From assembly GCA_049517675.1 (NCBI GenBank), contig JBEKRV010000003.1:1-64000 (forward strand): a DNA stretch of 64,000 nt, given 5' to 3'. Of the stretch, positions 1 through 9,402 are shown one piece after another (the stretch's first letter is position 1; every line of letters begins with the position of its first letter). The DNA comes from Bog-756 sp049517675. GTDB taxonomy: Bacteria > Actinomycetota > Acidimicrobiia > Acidimicrobiales > RAAP-2. The notes under the pieces were generated by a model. That model ran no database searches and was not told the DNA's origin. It saw only the letters and a program-made list of their open reading frames with translations. The position numbers were made by a program, and so were the translations under genes.

Positions 1-357
1 AGCTTCGTGAAGGAGTACGAGGCCAAGTGGCCCAAGGCCACGGAGAAGCTCGTCAAGGACAAAGAGGAGCTGTTGGCGTTCTACGCGTTCCCGGCCGAGC
101 ACTGGGTCCACCTGAAGACCACCAACCCCATCGAGTCCACCTTCGCCACCGTGCGACTACGGACCAAGGTGACCAAGGGACCGGGCTCACGGTCAGCAGG
201 CCTGGCCATGGCCTACAAGCTGATCGAACAGGCCCAGACCCGGTGGCGCATGGTCAACGCACCCCACCTGGTCGCGCTGGTCCGTGCCGGTGTGACGTTC
301 GAGAAGGGGGTGATGGTCGAACGATCTGACGAGCAGGACGAGGAGGTCGCCGCGTAG
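1..357 (+). mobile_element. IS256-family transposase, C-terminal fragment
   Basis: The reading frame is open from the first base of the window, so this is the end of a longer gene. The visible part is about 118 residues. It contains TNPIEST followed by FATVRLRTKVTKGPGSR, which is the region around the catalytic Glu of mutator-type (IS256) DDE transposases, then an alpha-helical tail with KLIEQAQTRWR. The protein would cut and join DNA at the ends of its own element. Its last residues are acidic (DEQDEEVAA). Whether the element is intact depends on sequence to the left of the window. Confidence 0.9.
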
Positions 358-362
358 TCGGT

Positions 363-397
363 CAGATTCTCATCCACAGGTCTTGACTATTTCTCCG
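363..397. repeat. Putative terminal inverted repeat of the IS256-type element
   Basis: Just after the transposase stop lies CTCATCCACAGG followed by TCTTGACTATTTCTCC. Ends of IS256-family elements commonly carry a TCTTGAC-containing terminal repeat at this distance from the transposase, so this is probably the right end. The partner repeat and the target-site duplication are outside the window, so the exact boundary is not proven. Confidence 0.55.
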
Positions 398-591
398 GGC
401 CGACCACGCGCCAACAGTCACGACGCGTACTTCGTCCGTCTCCGTCCGTGAGAGGTCGAGAAACAGTGCGAAACGCTACAAACTGTTGAACACTCAATCC
501 CCAGGCCAGTCCACGTTTCCGCTGGTAGAGGGATCGTTCTCAGGCACCCTCTCAAAGTGGAGACACGGGTTCGAACGTTCGGCAGCTAGGA

Positions 592-1056
592 CTACTGCGA
601 CTCGGCAGGTACCTGCGTTGCGGCCGTCTTCTTCGCCGCAGTCTTCTTCGCCGCAGTCTTCTTCGCCGCAGTCTTCTTCGCCGCAGTCTTCTTCGCCGCA
701 GTCTTCTTCGCCGGTGTCTTCTTCGCCGGTGTCTTCTTTGCGGCCGTCTTCTTTGCCGGCGCCCGCCTCGTGATCCGAAGGGTAGCTGCACGACCGGCGT
801 CAGCTGCCTCGTCCGCCCGCTCGTTGAGCGTCTTCACCACGTCATTGACCATTCGGCGCTGGCTCTTGACGACCCGCTCAGCGAAGTCGAACACGTCGTC
901 CAGCATCCGCTCGATGTCGTTCGAGAGCGGTGTCACCAACCGCTGGGTGCCTTTGTTGATGTCGCTGGACAGACTTTGACTTGCATCGGCAATCTCACGC
1001 TGGGTGCGATCGACGAGCAGCTCGATCTGCCTCCTGATGTCCCTGGATTCGGCCAT
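592..1056 (-). CDS. Amphipathic-helix protein with Lys-rich AKKTA repeat tail (phasin/histone-H1-like)
   Basis: The protein has 154 residues. The ATG at 1056 is chosen because GGAAGGA lies 7 bases upstream; an in-frame start further upstream lacks this. Residues 1-90 are charged and helical (RDIRRQIELLVDRTQREI, then a region rich in Asp, Arg and Val), like phasins or coiled-coil proteins. From about residue 92 the chain is ten KKT units with Ala/Pro spacers, as in histone-H1-like and PhaF-type DNA-binding tails. The tail is encoded by near-identical 15-base repeats. A DNA-binding or granule-associated role is an inference from composition only. It is transcribed away from the kinase gene at 1576. 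Confidence 0.75.
   Translation of the reverse strand: MAESRDIRRQIELLVDRTQREIADASQSLSSDINKGTQRLVTPLSNDIERMLDDVFDFAERVVKSQRRMVNDVVKTLNERADEAADAGRAATLRITRRAPAKKTAAKKTPAKKTPAKKTAAKKTAAKKTAAKKTAAKKTAAKKTAATQVPAESQ
615..762. repeat. 15-bp tandem repeats encoding the AKKTA tail
   Basis: The plus strand shows CTTCTTCGCCGCAGT repeated at least five times with no base change, flanked by variants with GGTGT or GGCCGT. Each unit codes for one five-residue AKKTA or AKKTP unit on the minus strand. Identity at the third codon positions suggests recent copying or slippage rather than protein selection alone. Confidence 0.9.
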
Positions 1057-1575
1057 GAGCCAGTCCTTCCGTGTCGGTCGGTAGTTGACATAGCCCCTTA
1101 CGGCCATGGTCAACGATTGATGCCCCGATGGGGAGGGCTGAAAGTCCCATCATCGGCCCAACGACGTGTTTCCGGGTCGGGGGCCACGCCGTTTGCCCGA
1201 TTGCCCGCATCTTCGCTCTGCTCGGAACTGCTCGATACCGTCGTGGACGATCCGGCCGCCGTGGATGTTCGGGACAGAGCAGGTGTGGCGAGCTCGGAGT
1301 GACAGCACGCGACGCCTCTCACGGGACTTCCGCCCCTAGCCACCTTCCGGCACCGGGGTAAGACTCCGAACTAGCTGAATGCCTGCTTGTTTGAGCATCT
1401 GGCTATCTGGTCAACGTGGGCAGGGGTGGAGAGCCAGGGCAGCTTCAATCGCGTTTCGGACAGCCACTCAGTCTGATCCCCCATGAATCGTCAGCACAGA
1501 TCCGAGTAGTCGGAGTGTCGGTCACGCCGCTGAGCCCATCCCGTCCCCCGAGATCAGGTCGTGAAAGGAGTTACC
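1057..1575. other. Divergent intergenic region, no gene seen
   Basis: About 520 bases separate two divergent genes. The open frames here have no family resemblance and no ribosome binding site worth the name. It presumably holds both promoters; the only clear signal is the AAAGGAG ribosome binding site at 1564-1570. Confidence 0.6.
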
Positions 1576-3288
1576 ATGCCGGAATTGGCGTCCGCAATCG
1601 TGCACCATCCTGAACGGCTCGAAGAGATCGCAGGGGTGCTCGCCAAGTACGGCTTCGCAGCATGGGTGCAACGAGGGAGCGGACTACTGGGCGCACGCGT
1701 GATGAAGGATCTCGTCGAGCGCCGCACCGCCCCCGAGATCCTCGCCATGACCACGGGCGAGCGGTTGCGGGAAGCGCTGACCGAGCTCGGCACCACATGG
1801 ATCAAGTTCGGTCAGATGATGAGCTTGCGACCAGATGTCGTCGGGTCCGAGGTCGCAGCAGAGCTGACCAAGCTTCAGGCAACGGTCCCTGCAGACCCGC
1901 CAGGCGTGGCGCAGGCGATGGTCGAGCGCGAACTGGGTGCTCCCGTTTCCGAACTCTTCGCCTCGTTCGAGCCGGAGCCGATGGCGTCTGGGTCCGTTGC
2001 TCAGGTGCACCGGGCGACACTGCACGACGGGGCAGTCGTGGCAGTCAAGGTGCTCCACGATGGCGCCGAGCATCGAGTGCATCAGGATCTCGAGCTCATC
2101 ACGGCGGTGGCCACCTATCTCGAGAGCGAGGATCCCGACTTGGCCCAGTTGCGGCCGGTGACGATCGTCGCTGAGTTCTCGCAGATGATGCACGACGCCA
2201 TGGACCTGTCGCGGGAGCTCGAGAACCTTCAGCGCTTCCGCCAGAACTTCGCCCGCGAAACCGACATCATCTTCCCGACCCCGTATCCCGAACTGTCACG
2301 CCGCCGGGTGCTCACGATGAGCCTGCTCTCGGGCGCAAGCTTCACCGACCGTGCGAGCGTGGAGACGGCCGGGTGGAACGTCGACGCTCTCGTGCGTCGA
2401 GCCGCCGACGTCTACCTCGAGATGATCTTCCGGGATTCGTTCTTTCACGCCGACGTCCACCCGGGAAACATCCTGATTCCCGACGGCTCGCACATCGCGC
2501 TCCTCGATGCCGGGGACGTGGGGCGGATCTCCGGCATGCGAAAGCGCCAACTCGAGGACTTGGTGATCGCGGCTGGGAGCCACGATGTCGAGGCTTGCGT
2601 CGACGTCATCGTGGAGATCACCTCGCCGCCGCCCACCGTGGACATCAGCAGACTGCAGTCGGAGATCGATCTGTGGCTGAACCGCCATCTGCTCGCACAG
2701 ATCGGACACCTTGACATGACCGCGATCATCCAAACCGGGCTGCAGCTCCTCCACGACAACGGGCTGGTGCTGCCGGCCGATCTGGCGGTGTTGTTCCGGG
2801 TGCTGTTGGAACTTCAAGGTCTGGCTCGCGCAGTGGACGCCGAGGTGAGGGTCACCGAGCTGGTCGAGCCCTATGTGCGACACCTTCTGGCCCAACGGTT
2901 CGACCCGCGGCGTCTCGCTCGACACGCAGGACGAACGATCCACGAATGGGATCGTCTGATCGCTTCGTTGCCCGACGACATCGAGGCAACCATGAGACAG
3001 ATCCGCGCCGGCCAACTCGGCGTCGACTTCCGGATCCACGATCCCGACGGCACCGTCGACCATCTCGTCGATGGCCTCGTCGCGGCCGCTTCGGTGCTCG
3101 GGTCCGCCCAACTGATTTCCCGTCGTACCGCCCCGGCCATTGGCCCGATCTCACTTCCGGGGCTGGTCGCCGCGGGCGTCGGCGTCCTGACGTGGCAGCG
3201 GCTCGTACGGAATCGCCGCGAGCACAAGACCTGGGTGAGCCGTGCACGCGAGGTGACGGAACGGCGGCGGCAGGATACGGAGCCCTGA
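1576..3288 (+). CDS. ABC1/UbiB-family atypical kinase
   Basis: The protein has 570 residues. ATG 1576 is preferred over the GTG at 1561 because AAAGGAG sits 5 bases before it. The UbiB family signatures are present: KFGQ near residues 77-80, SGSVAQVH in place of the usual Ala-rich nucleotide loop, AVKV with the lysine, HADVHPGN at 291-298 (catalytic loop) and DAGD at 311-314 (DFG equivalent). Two hydrophobic stretches near the C terminus look like the paired membrane helices of this family. Members are ATP-binding proteins that support quinone or lipid metabolism at the membrane. The specific substrate cannot be told from sequence, and no quinone genes are nearby. Confidence 0.9.
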   Translation: MPELASAIVHHPERLEEIAGVLAKYGFAAWVQRGSGLLGARVMKDLVERRTAPEILAMTTGERLREALTELGTTWIKFGQMMSLRPDVVGSEVAAELTKLQATVPADPPGVAQAMVERELGAPVSELFASFEPEPMASGSVAQVHRATLHDGAVVAVKVLHDGAEHRVHQDLELITAVATYLESEDPDLAQLRPVTIVAEFSQMMHDAMDLSRELENLQRFRQNFARETDIIFPTPYPELSRRRVLTMSLLSGASFTDRASVETAGWNVDALVRRAADVYLEMIFRDSFFHADVHPGNILIPDGSHIALLDAGDVGRISGMRKRQLEDLVIAAGSHDVEACVDVIVEITSPPPTVDISRLQSEIDLWLNRHLLAQIGHLDMTAIIQTGLQLLHDNGLVLPADLAVLFRVLLELQGLARAVDAEVRVTELVEPYVRHLLAQRFDPRRLARHAGRTIHEWDRLIASLPDDIEATMRQIRAGQLGVDFRIHDPDGTVDHLVDGLVAAASVLGSAQLISRRTAPAIGPISLPGLVAAGVGVLTWQRLVRNRREHKTWVSRAREVTERRRQDTEP

Positions 3289-3584
3289 CACCCCCGACCG
3301 GCAGCGACTCCTGACGGTCGGGTCCACGACTCGGATCCCATCTGACGAGGAAAGGTCCAACGGCCCTTCTCCGTCAGGCACCCAGCCGGGCACACTGTCC
3401 TGGTGGCTCAGCGAGCGGCGGTTCGGTGCTGTAGGGGGACAATCACTTCGATCGCTCCTGCGTGCGGCGGCCGGTGGAGCGGGCCACGTGCGACCGCGCG
3501 TCGTGACCCTGCAACGAGGGGATCCGCGTCTCCGTACCTCGCGACCCACGGAATGGATGGCAACACTATGAGGGAGGCACTCTG

Positions 3585-3977
3585 ATGCTTGCGTACACGT
3601 ATCCGCTGGCCGATCTGTTGTGGACGATGCTCGAGGTCTTCCTCTTCGTCGTGTGGATCTGGCTCCTGTTCATCGTATTCGCGGACATCTTCCGAAGCCA
3701 CGACATGAATGGGTGGGTGAAGGCCCTCTGGGTGATCTTCGTGATCGTCCTCCCGTTCCTTGGCATCCTCGTCTACCTGATCGCCAGGGGCGACAAGATG
3801 CACGAACACGAGGTGCACGACGCTGCGGAGCAGAAGCGGGCATTCGACGACTACGTGCGCCAGGCAGCCGGCACCGGCCCTGTCGACGATCTCGCCAAGC
3901 TGGCCGATCTCAAGGACAAGGGAGTCCTCACCGACAGTGAGTTCGAGTCCGAGAAGGCGAAGATCCTTGGCCGGTGA
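3585..3977 (+). CDS. Small membrane protein with PLDc_N-like and SHOCT domains
   Basis: The protein has 130 residues. ATG 3585 is preceded by GGGAGGC with 6-base spacing. Two hydrophobic segments (about residues 7-30 and 43-66, the latter ending in PFLGILVYLIARG) match the membrane module called PLDc_N. Residues 98-130 form a SHOCT domain (DLAKLADLKDKGVLTDSEF, then a terminal helix). This architecture is common in actinobacteria and its function is not known. SHOCT is generally thought to mediate oligomerisation. Confidence 0.88.
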   Translation: MLAYTYPLADLLWTMLEVFLFVVWIWLLFIVFADIFRSHDMNGWVKALWVIFVIVLPFLGILVYLIARGDKMHEHEVHDAAEQKRAFDDYVRQAAGTGPVDDLAKLADLKDKGVLTDSEFESEKAKILGR

Positions 3978-4371
3978 GACGGGTCGCCGGATCGACGAGC
4001 CCGGTGACCTCTGGCATTGGCGGTCCCAAGAACCCGGGTCTTCCTCTCTGGCGCCGCGTGGCCGGGCGCCCGGGGCGAGACCACGGCTGAGCGGACTGCT
4101 GCCGGCTCGTGCCTGTTGGACCGGCCGCGACTGGCGCGTCTCGGGGCGGACGCAGGTGACCACGCCTGGCGGATCTCGGCGATGTCGGCGTGGCCCCGAA
4201 CCGACGGAAACCGCAACAAACGATTCAACGGCCCGTGCCGGAGGAAGGTGACGCGACAGCGCTCGGGGCAGGCGCCTCCACGGCCCAGTCGATCCCGACG
4301 TGACGGGAGACCGGGAGCGCCAGGTGCCGTGATGATGTGCGACGGGCTCGATCAGACGGCAGGTCCGTCCC
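3978..4371. other. Intergenic region, no gene seen
   Basis: Nearly 400 bases between two plus-strand genes. The overlapping open frames are Arg/Gly/Pro-rich shadow translations without a recognisable family. No clear hairpin or operator was found. Confidence 0.5.
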
Positions 4372-5370
4372 ATGACTGACGTCGCCGGACTTGTCGACGA
4401 GCTGTTCGGAGCACCCGAGCGCTACGGCGAGACGTACGCCGGCCTCATCGTGCAGGGCGACCGCACGCTCGTTGAGCGCTATGGCGGATCGCTACCGAAC
4501 CTCACCGGACCGCCGCAGATAGTGGATCCAGATACCAAGTTGCTCTCCTGGTCAATGGCCAAGTCGGTGTTGCACACGGCCATCGGCGTCCTGGTCGATG
4601 CTGGCCGACTCGATCCGGAAGCCCCGGCGCCCGTCGCGGAGTGGTCGGACCCCGACGACCCCCGCCACGCGATCACGCTCCGCCATTTGCTGCGCATGCG
4701 TGATGGACTGCAGTTCGTCGAGGACTACGTCGAGGGCTCCACGTCGGACACGATCGAGATGCTGTACGGGACAGGCAAGGACGACGTCGCCCATTACGCC
4801 GCCGAACGGCCCCTCGCTCACCCGCCCGGGACCGTCTTCAACTACTCGTCGGGCACGGCCAACATCGTCGCCCGCATCCTCGGCAACGAGGTCGGTCTCG
4901 GCGACGACACCCTGCGCTTTCTCCACGAGAGCGTGTTCGAGCCCATCGGCATGCCGTCGGCCACCGCTCAGGTCGACGCGGCAGGGACATTCATCGGGTC
5001 GTCCTACGTCTACGCGACGGCGCGCGACTGGGCACGGTTCGGTCAATGCTACGTGCGCGGTGGGGTCGGCGCGGACGGAGTTCAGGTCGTTTCGGAGGAA
5101 TGGGTCGATCAGGGGCTCCAGAAGATCTCCATCGATCCCACGGACGGCCATCCCTACGGCGAGCTCTGGTGGGTGCTCGACGGGATTCCGTACGACACGT
5201 TCTATGCCAGTGGCTTCCAGGGACAGCGGGTGGTCGTGTGCCCGCGGCTCGACCTCGTCATCGTACGCTTCGGCGCCTCGCAGGAGGAGCACTATGAGGC
5301 ATTGCTCGACTGGTGCCGACGCGTGATCGAGAAGCAGGCTGCTGACGTGCCGGGAGCATCGGCCTCGTGA
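4372..5370 (+). CDS. Serine hydrolase, class C beta-lactamase fold
   Basis: The protein has 332 residues without a signal peptide. It carries the SxxK nucleophile motif as SMAK (Ser61, Lys64). A YSSG motif stands where this family has YxN, and ASGFQGQ stands near the C terminus at the KTG/HxG position. LRHLLRMRDGL is the usual helix after the first motif. Cytoplasmic members of this fold are esterases or peptidases rather than true beta-lactamases; the substrate is unknown. The start has only a weak ribosome binding site. Confidence 0.87.
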   Translation: MTDVAGLVDELFGAPERYGETYAGLIVQGDRTLVERYGGSLPNLTGPPQIVDPDTKLLSWSMAKSVLHTAIGVLVDAGRLDPEAPAPVAEWSDPDDPRHAITLRHLLRMRDGLQFVEDYVEGSTSDTIEMLYGTGKDDVAHYAAERPLAHPPGTVFNYSSGTANIVARILGNEVGLGDDTLRFLHESVFEPIGMPSATAQVDAAGTFIGSSYVYATARDWARFGQCYVRGGVGADGVQVVSEEWVDQGLQKISIDPTDGHPYGELWWVLDGIPYDTFYASGFQGQRVVVCPRLDLVIVRFGASQEEHYEALLDWCRRVIEKQAADVPGASAS

Positions 5371-5587
5371 CGTGAGTGCGCTCGCCCGCGTGCGTACGAC
5401 GATGGTCGATGTCCACGATGAGCCCGGCAGCAGCTTCAGAAGTGCCAACCGATTCTCCTGACCTCCCAGATGGCCGGACCCACAGCTCCACGGGGGCTCG
5501 TGAGCCTGCGTTCCCAGCGCATCCGGGCGGTGGTGCCGCCCTTGGCGGGCCAGTGGACGGCCGTGCGACGACCGAACGGATCGGGTG

Positions 5588-6274
5588 ATGGGTCAGGCGA
5601 TCGGCGACCTGATCCCGTACGCGTTGGGTATCGCCACCAGTCCGATCGCGGTCATTGCCGTCATCCTCATGCTGTTCTCGAAGCGAGGGCGTACCAACAG
5701 CACCTCGTTCCTCGCCGGTTGGACCGTCGCTGTCGTCGGCGCGTGCGCGGTGGTCCTTGCATTCTCCCGGGCGCTGCAGAACCGCTCGCGGGGCGGATCG
5801 TCCACCACCTCGTTGATCATCGACGTGGTCCTCGGCGTGTTCCTCGTGCTGCTCGCGGCGCGCAGCTTCCAACGACGACCGAAGCCAGGGGAGCGGGTTG
5901 GGCTGCCGAAGTGGCTCCAGGCCATCGACTCGCTGACACCGGTGAAGTCCGCACTGCTCGGTGGTCTGTCGCCACTCGGTGGTGGGCTCAATCCGACGAA
6001 CCTTCTGCTGATCGCGGGCGCGATGGTCACGCTCTCGCAGCACCACCTCGCGCCCGGCGGCGATGCGGTTGCCATCCTCGTCTTCATCATCATCGGGATC
6101 AGCACGATCGGCGCACCGGTGGTCGTCTACTGGTGCGCCGGCAAGAGGGGTCAACCGCTCCTGGACAAGACAAAGGCCTGGCTGACCCAGAACAACGCCG
6201 TGGTGACAGCCGCGTTGCTCTTCCTCATCGGTTGCGTCCTGGTGGTCGAAGGCGCACATGGCCTTTCGACCTAA
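5588..6274 (+). CDS. GAP/SfLAP-family membrane protein
   Basis: The protein has 228 residues with about six hydrophobic segments. GTG 5585 and ATG 5588 are adjacent and either could be used. The pattern IGDLIPYALGIATSPIAV at the N terminus, and LNPTNLLLIAGA in the middle, is that of the GAP family (Sap, sulfolipid-1-addressing protein), related to LysE-type exporters. Mycobacterial members are linked to surface lipid export. Here no lipid genes adjoin, so the substrate is open. Confidence 0.82.
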   Translation: MGQAIGDLIPYALGIATSPIAVIAVILMLFSKRGRTNSTSFLAGWTVAVVGACAVVLAFSRALQNRSRGGSSTTSLIIDVVLGVFLVLLAARSFQRRPKPGERVGLPKWLQAIDSLTPVKSALLGGLSPLGGGLNPTNLLLIAGAMVTLSQHHLAPGGDAVAILVFIIIGISTIGAPVVVYWCAGKRGQPLLDKTKAWLTQNNAVVTAALLFLIGCVLVVEGAHGLST

Positions 6275-6364
6275 CTGTGGGAGTGCCGGGCATCCCGAGC
6301 CATAGGCCGGTCCGGCGAATGGCGCCTGAACGCGCCGAATCAGCGTCCATCGGGAGAGCGTCGA

Positions 6365-7027
6365 TCACCTGCGCCTGTCGAACAGATTCAGGAAGAAGAG
6401 GAAGACGTTGAGGATGTCCAAGAAGATCGACGCCGCCATCATCGGTGCCGACTCCACGTCGCGGGTCCGGCGGAGGCGCTGGAAGTCGTACAACGTCAGT
6501 CCGGCGAAGACCACCAGCCCAAGGACGGAGTAGATCACGTCTCCGTTGGGGATCTGGACGAAGATCAGGATGATACCCAGCAGTACGAGCGCTACGAGTG
6601 CCCAGAAACTGATGCGGCCGAGCGCCGACAGGTCCCTCCGACTCCCGTAGCCCAGCGCGCCGAGCCCCACCATGAACAGGGCGGTCGCACCGCCGGCCTG
6701 CCATAGCGCTTGCGGATTGGTGTCTGCGTAGTAGGCGAGCGTCGGCGCGCTCGCCAACCCCATGAGTAGGCCGAACACGAAGAGCAGGCCGACCGCCGAA
6801 CCGCCCGAGCGGCGGACCGCGAACCGCATCCCGATCAGGCAGGCGAGTGCGCCGAGGTAGAAGAGCAAGCCCGCGCCGTAGGCGAGCGAGCGGCCGAGGT
6901 AGGCGCCTGCGGTGAAGAGCCCTGCCGTCAGGGCGACGAGCCACATCGTCTGTCCGAAGAGGGTCGTCCCGTCCATCAGAGGGCCGGCGCGACCCCTAGC
7001 GTCCTCGTCACCGGACCATCCGTCCAT
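6365..7027 (-). CDS. Bax inhibitor-1-family membrane protein
   Basis: The protein has up to 220 residues; Met18 (6976) is an alternative start. Seven hydrophobic segments span almost the whole length. APTLAYYAD, LTLYDFQRLR and the closing FLDILNVFLFFLNLF are characteristic of the BI-1/YccA (UPF0005) family, whose structurally studied bacterial members form pH-sensitive Ca2+ leak channels. The gene is convergent with the GAP-family gene, 90 bases apart. Confidence 0.88.
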   Translation of the reverse strand: MDGWSGDEDARGRAGPLMDGTTLFGQTMWLVALTAGLFTAGAYLGRSLAYGAGLLFYLGALACLIGMRFAVRRSGGSAVGLLFVFGLLMGLASAPTLAYYADTNPQALWQAGGATALFMVGLGALGYGSRRDLSALGRISFWALVALVLLGIILIFVQIPNGDVIYSVLGLVVFAGLTLYDFQRLRRTRDVESAPMMAASIFLDILNVFLFFLNLFDRRR

Positions 7028-7283
7028 GTCTACCGCCTCAATCTGCTGGTCTCCGGAGCGTACTGCTTGTCCTCGCGGTCATGAACAGAGTGCTGCGGGA
7101 ATGAGGGCCTGGATCGGAGGAATCTCCGGTGGAGTCGCCTTCGCCCTCTTGGCTCTTCCGGCTGCCGCAGGAGGACGGGCCCTGGTGCGCGAGCCCTGTT
7201 CGGACATGTCTGACCGGGCCGAAGGGATTTCGTCTTCCGAGCCAGGCCCCATGGGGCCGCAACGAGACCCGGGGGCCGGCTGA

Positions 7284-8309
7284 CTACGACCTACCGTAGC
7301 GCCGACGAAACAGCAGGTAGGCCGCGGCACCCGCGACCATCGGGAGCCAGTACTGCGCAAGGCGATAGGCCAACGTCGCCACCACCGCGTCGGAGGGCGT
7401 GACCCCGGCAAGCACGAGCAGCCCGCTGAGGCTCGCCTCGATGATCCCCAAGTCACCGGGAGTGATCGGGATCAGCCCGATGACGCCTGCCGTCGAATAG
7501 GCGAGCAGGACGAGCCAGACGTGGGGTTGGCTCCCGGTCGCCCGCAAGACTGCGAGCAGGCAGAGGTAGTCGAGGCCAAGGCGCCCTACGACCAGGACGA
7601 GGACCCGCTTCCAGTATCTTCCGAGCCCCCGTCGGATCTCGTTGCGCTGGGTCAGAAGTCGGTCCTCCAACCCGGCGAGCCGCGGTCGCGGGCGACGCAC
7701 CTTGTTCCACGCCCATTGGGCAGCCCTCCCGACGCCCCGAAGCGGTCGATCGGTGGCCAACAGAACGGCGGTGAGAGCCAGGTACACGACGAATCCGGCG
7801 ACACCGAAGAGTGCTGCACTCTCCAGCGTGTGGTTGACGGGCGTGCCTCCCAGGACAGCAGGCAGAGTGAGGATCGGTAGCAGCAGCAGGCCACCGACAG
7901 TGAGGAGTGAGGAGGCGGTCAGACCCCCGACGGCAGCGTCGGCATCGATCCCGGCGATCCGCAGCATGCGGAACTGGACGGCCGCTCCCGCAGCATCGCC
8001 CCCTGGCAGGGCGTTGGTGACAGCGTTGCCGCTGAGACCTGCAGTGACGACCCCGAACCATCCTCGGGTTCGCAAGACGATGCGCTGGATGCCGAAGTTG
8101 CACACGAAGCTCGCTGCTTCGGAGAGCAGCGCGACGCACAGCCAGACGGCGCTCAGCGTTGCCAGGCGCGGCCACGAACCGAGTACCGCCGACAGGCTCG
8201 GTAGCACCACATAGAGACCCAGCCCGGCAACGGCCAGCGCCACGATGCGCCTGACCACGCTCTTGGGAGGCCGAGCCCGTCCCTTCTGGCTTTCATCGGC
8301 CGGGTCCAC
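7284..8309 (-). CDS. UPF0104 / lysylphosphatidylglycerol-synthase-type membrane protein
   Basis: The protein has 341 residues and about eight hydrophobic segments. NALPGGDAAGAAVQFRML and, near the C terminus, LIPITPGDLGIIEASL are the two hallmarks of the LPG_synthase_TM family (YbhN-like). There is no C-terminal aminoacyl-transferase domain, so it is the membrane part alone. In other bacteria such proteins act as flippases or lipid-modification partners. The actual role here is unknown. Confidence 0.87.
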   Translation of the reverse strand: MDPADESQKGRARPPKSVVRRIVALAVAGLGLYVVLPSLSAVLGSWPRLATLSAVWLCVALLSEAASFVCNFGIQRIVLRTRGWFGVVTAGLSGNAVTNALPGGDAAGAAVQFRMLRIAGIDADAAVGGLTASSLLTVGGLLLLPILTLPAVLGGTPVNHTLESAALFGVAGFVVYLALTAVLLATDRPLRGVGRAAQWAWNKVRRPRPRLAGLEDRLLTQRNEIRRGLGRYWKRVLVLVVGRLGLDYLCLLAVLRATGSQPHVWLVLLAYSTAGVIGLIPITPGDLGIIEASLSGLLVLAGVTPSDAVVATLAYRLAQYWLPMVAGAAAYLLFRRRYGRS

Positions 8310-9402
8310 AGGGTAGCCTGTTCTGGTCTTCGGGGTTCGGCCCGCGGCACTCCCCTTCCGCTCTCACACTAGGGGCGGCCAATCGACGATTGCACGCTGA
8401 CCCCCCGAACCCAGCCACGGCGCGTACCAGGATGTGTTGAAGTCGGTGAAGGGGGTGCGTGCCCCGGCAGGTCTCCCACCGCCAGTCACGGACGGCACCG
8501 CCAGGAGCAGGTCTTCGCATCACGTCGCCGGTTCCGCTCGAGGCCCGGGCTGGGACATCGATTCGGCAATCAGGTATTGCTCGGCGAAGCCACATGGATC
8601 GGAGCGCTGAGCATCAACCGTGTTCTGCTCGCTGCAGGCGGACCGACCCGGGTATGGCGGACGGTTCGAATGCTGTGTCTGTGTCGATGACCAAACAGTT
8701 CACCCGACAGTTCCGTTCCAGGGCGTCGCCGGGCGAGCCGGTGTGTTCCATCGGTCATCGAAGTCGACCGTCCTTATCCGCAGAGTTCTGGGGGTGGCCG
8801 TCAACGTCCGGGCGGACTCATCGATCAGAGCAAGTCAGGATGAAGGGCTGGGTGAAGGTGCGGCGGTTTCGGATCGTGACGCTGCAGACTCTGGGGCATC
8901 GTGCTCACGGAAGTCGCCCGCCCACGAACGACATTTCGAGGGGTGTGGATGACAACTCAATCGCAGATCGGAGGGCGAGTGGTTCGTTGTCAGCCCCTCC
9001 TGGGGGCATGTCCCCGTCATCGCCGCCACAGGACGGTAAGGCGGCCCTCGACGACCTCGACGACCTGGTCGCGAACTACGACGACCCCGTTGGGACAGCT
9101 CGACACCGCGCCTGTCACATGGACCGGTCTGGCAAGGGCGCAGCGCCACGCGGGGCTCCGGACACGCCTTCGCCCACGGATCCCGCCCGAAGGACCAGGC
9201 CAGAGGGGAACGACCTCACCCCGGACGGTGTCGTAGTGTTGCGGGACGCCGGCCCCGGCTACCCGGCCGGCCGCATGGCCGCTCGCAACGCCGGAACGGC
9301 GGGCACCTGGGCTATACCAGGACCGGTCATGAGCCCTACAGTCAACGATCGCGCTCCGAGGTCCTTCGCACAGGAGCGTCACCTGTCGCCGGAATTGGAC
9401 CA
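8310..9402. other. Long divergent intergenic region, no convincing gene
   Basis: About 1.1 kb lie between a minus-strand and a plus-strand gene. The longest open frame (8459-9406, plus) translates to a low-complexity Arg/Pro/Gly/Ser chain without hydrophobic or motif structure, and it overlaps the ABC gene start. The minus-strand frames look the same. I see no RNA gene or transposase remnant. It may be promoter DNA plus a decayed gene. Confidence 0.55.

Noticed and set aside
541..590. GGGTTCGAACG resembling a tRNA T-loop
   Set aside because: The flanking bases do not form the T stem and no acceptor or anticodon arms can be drawn.
6912..7283. 123-codon plus-strand frame with a hydrophobic stretch near its middle
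   Set aside because: It begins inside the Bax-inhibitor-like gene on the other strand, has no ribosome binding site, and the hydrophobic part is too short to support a gene.
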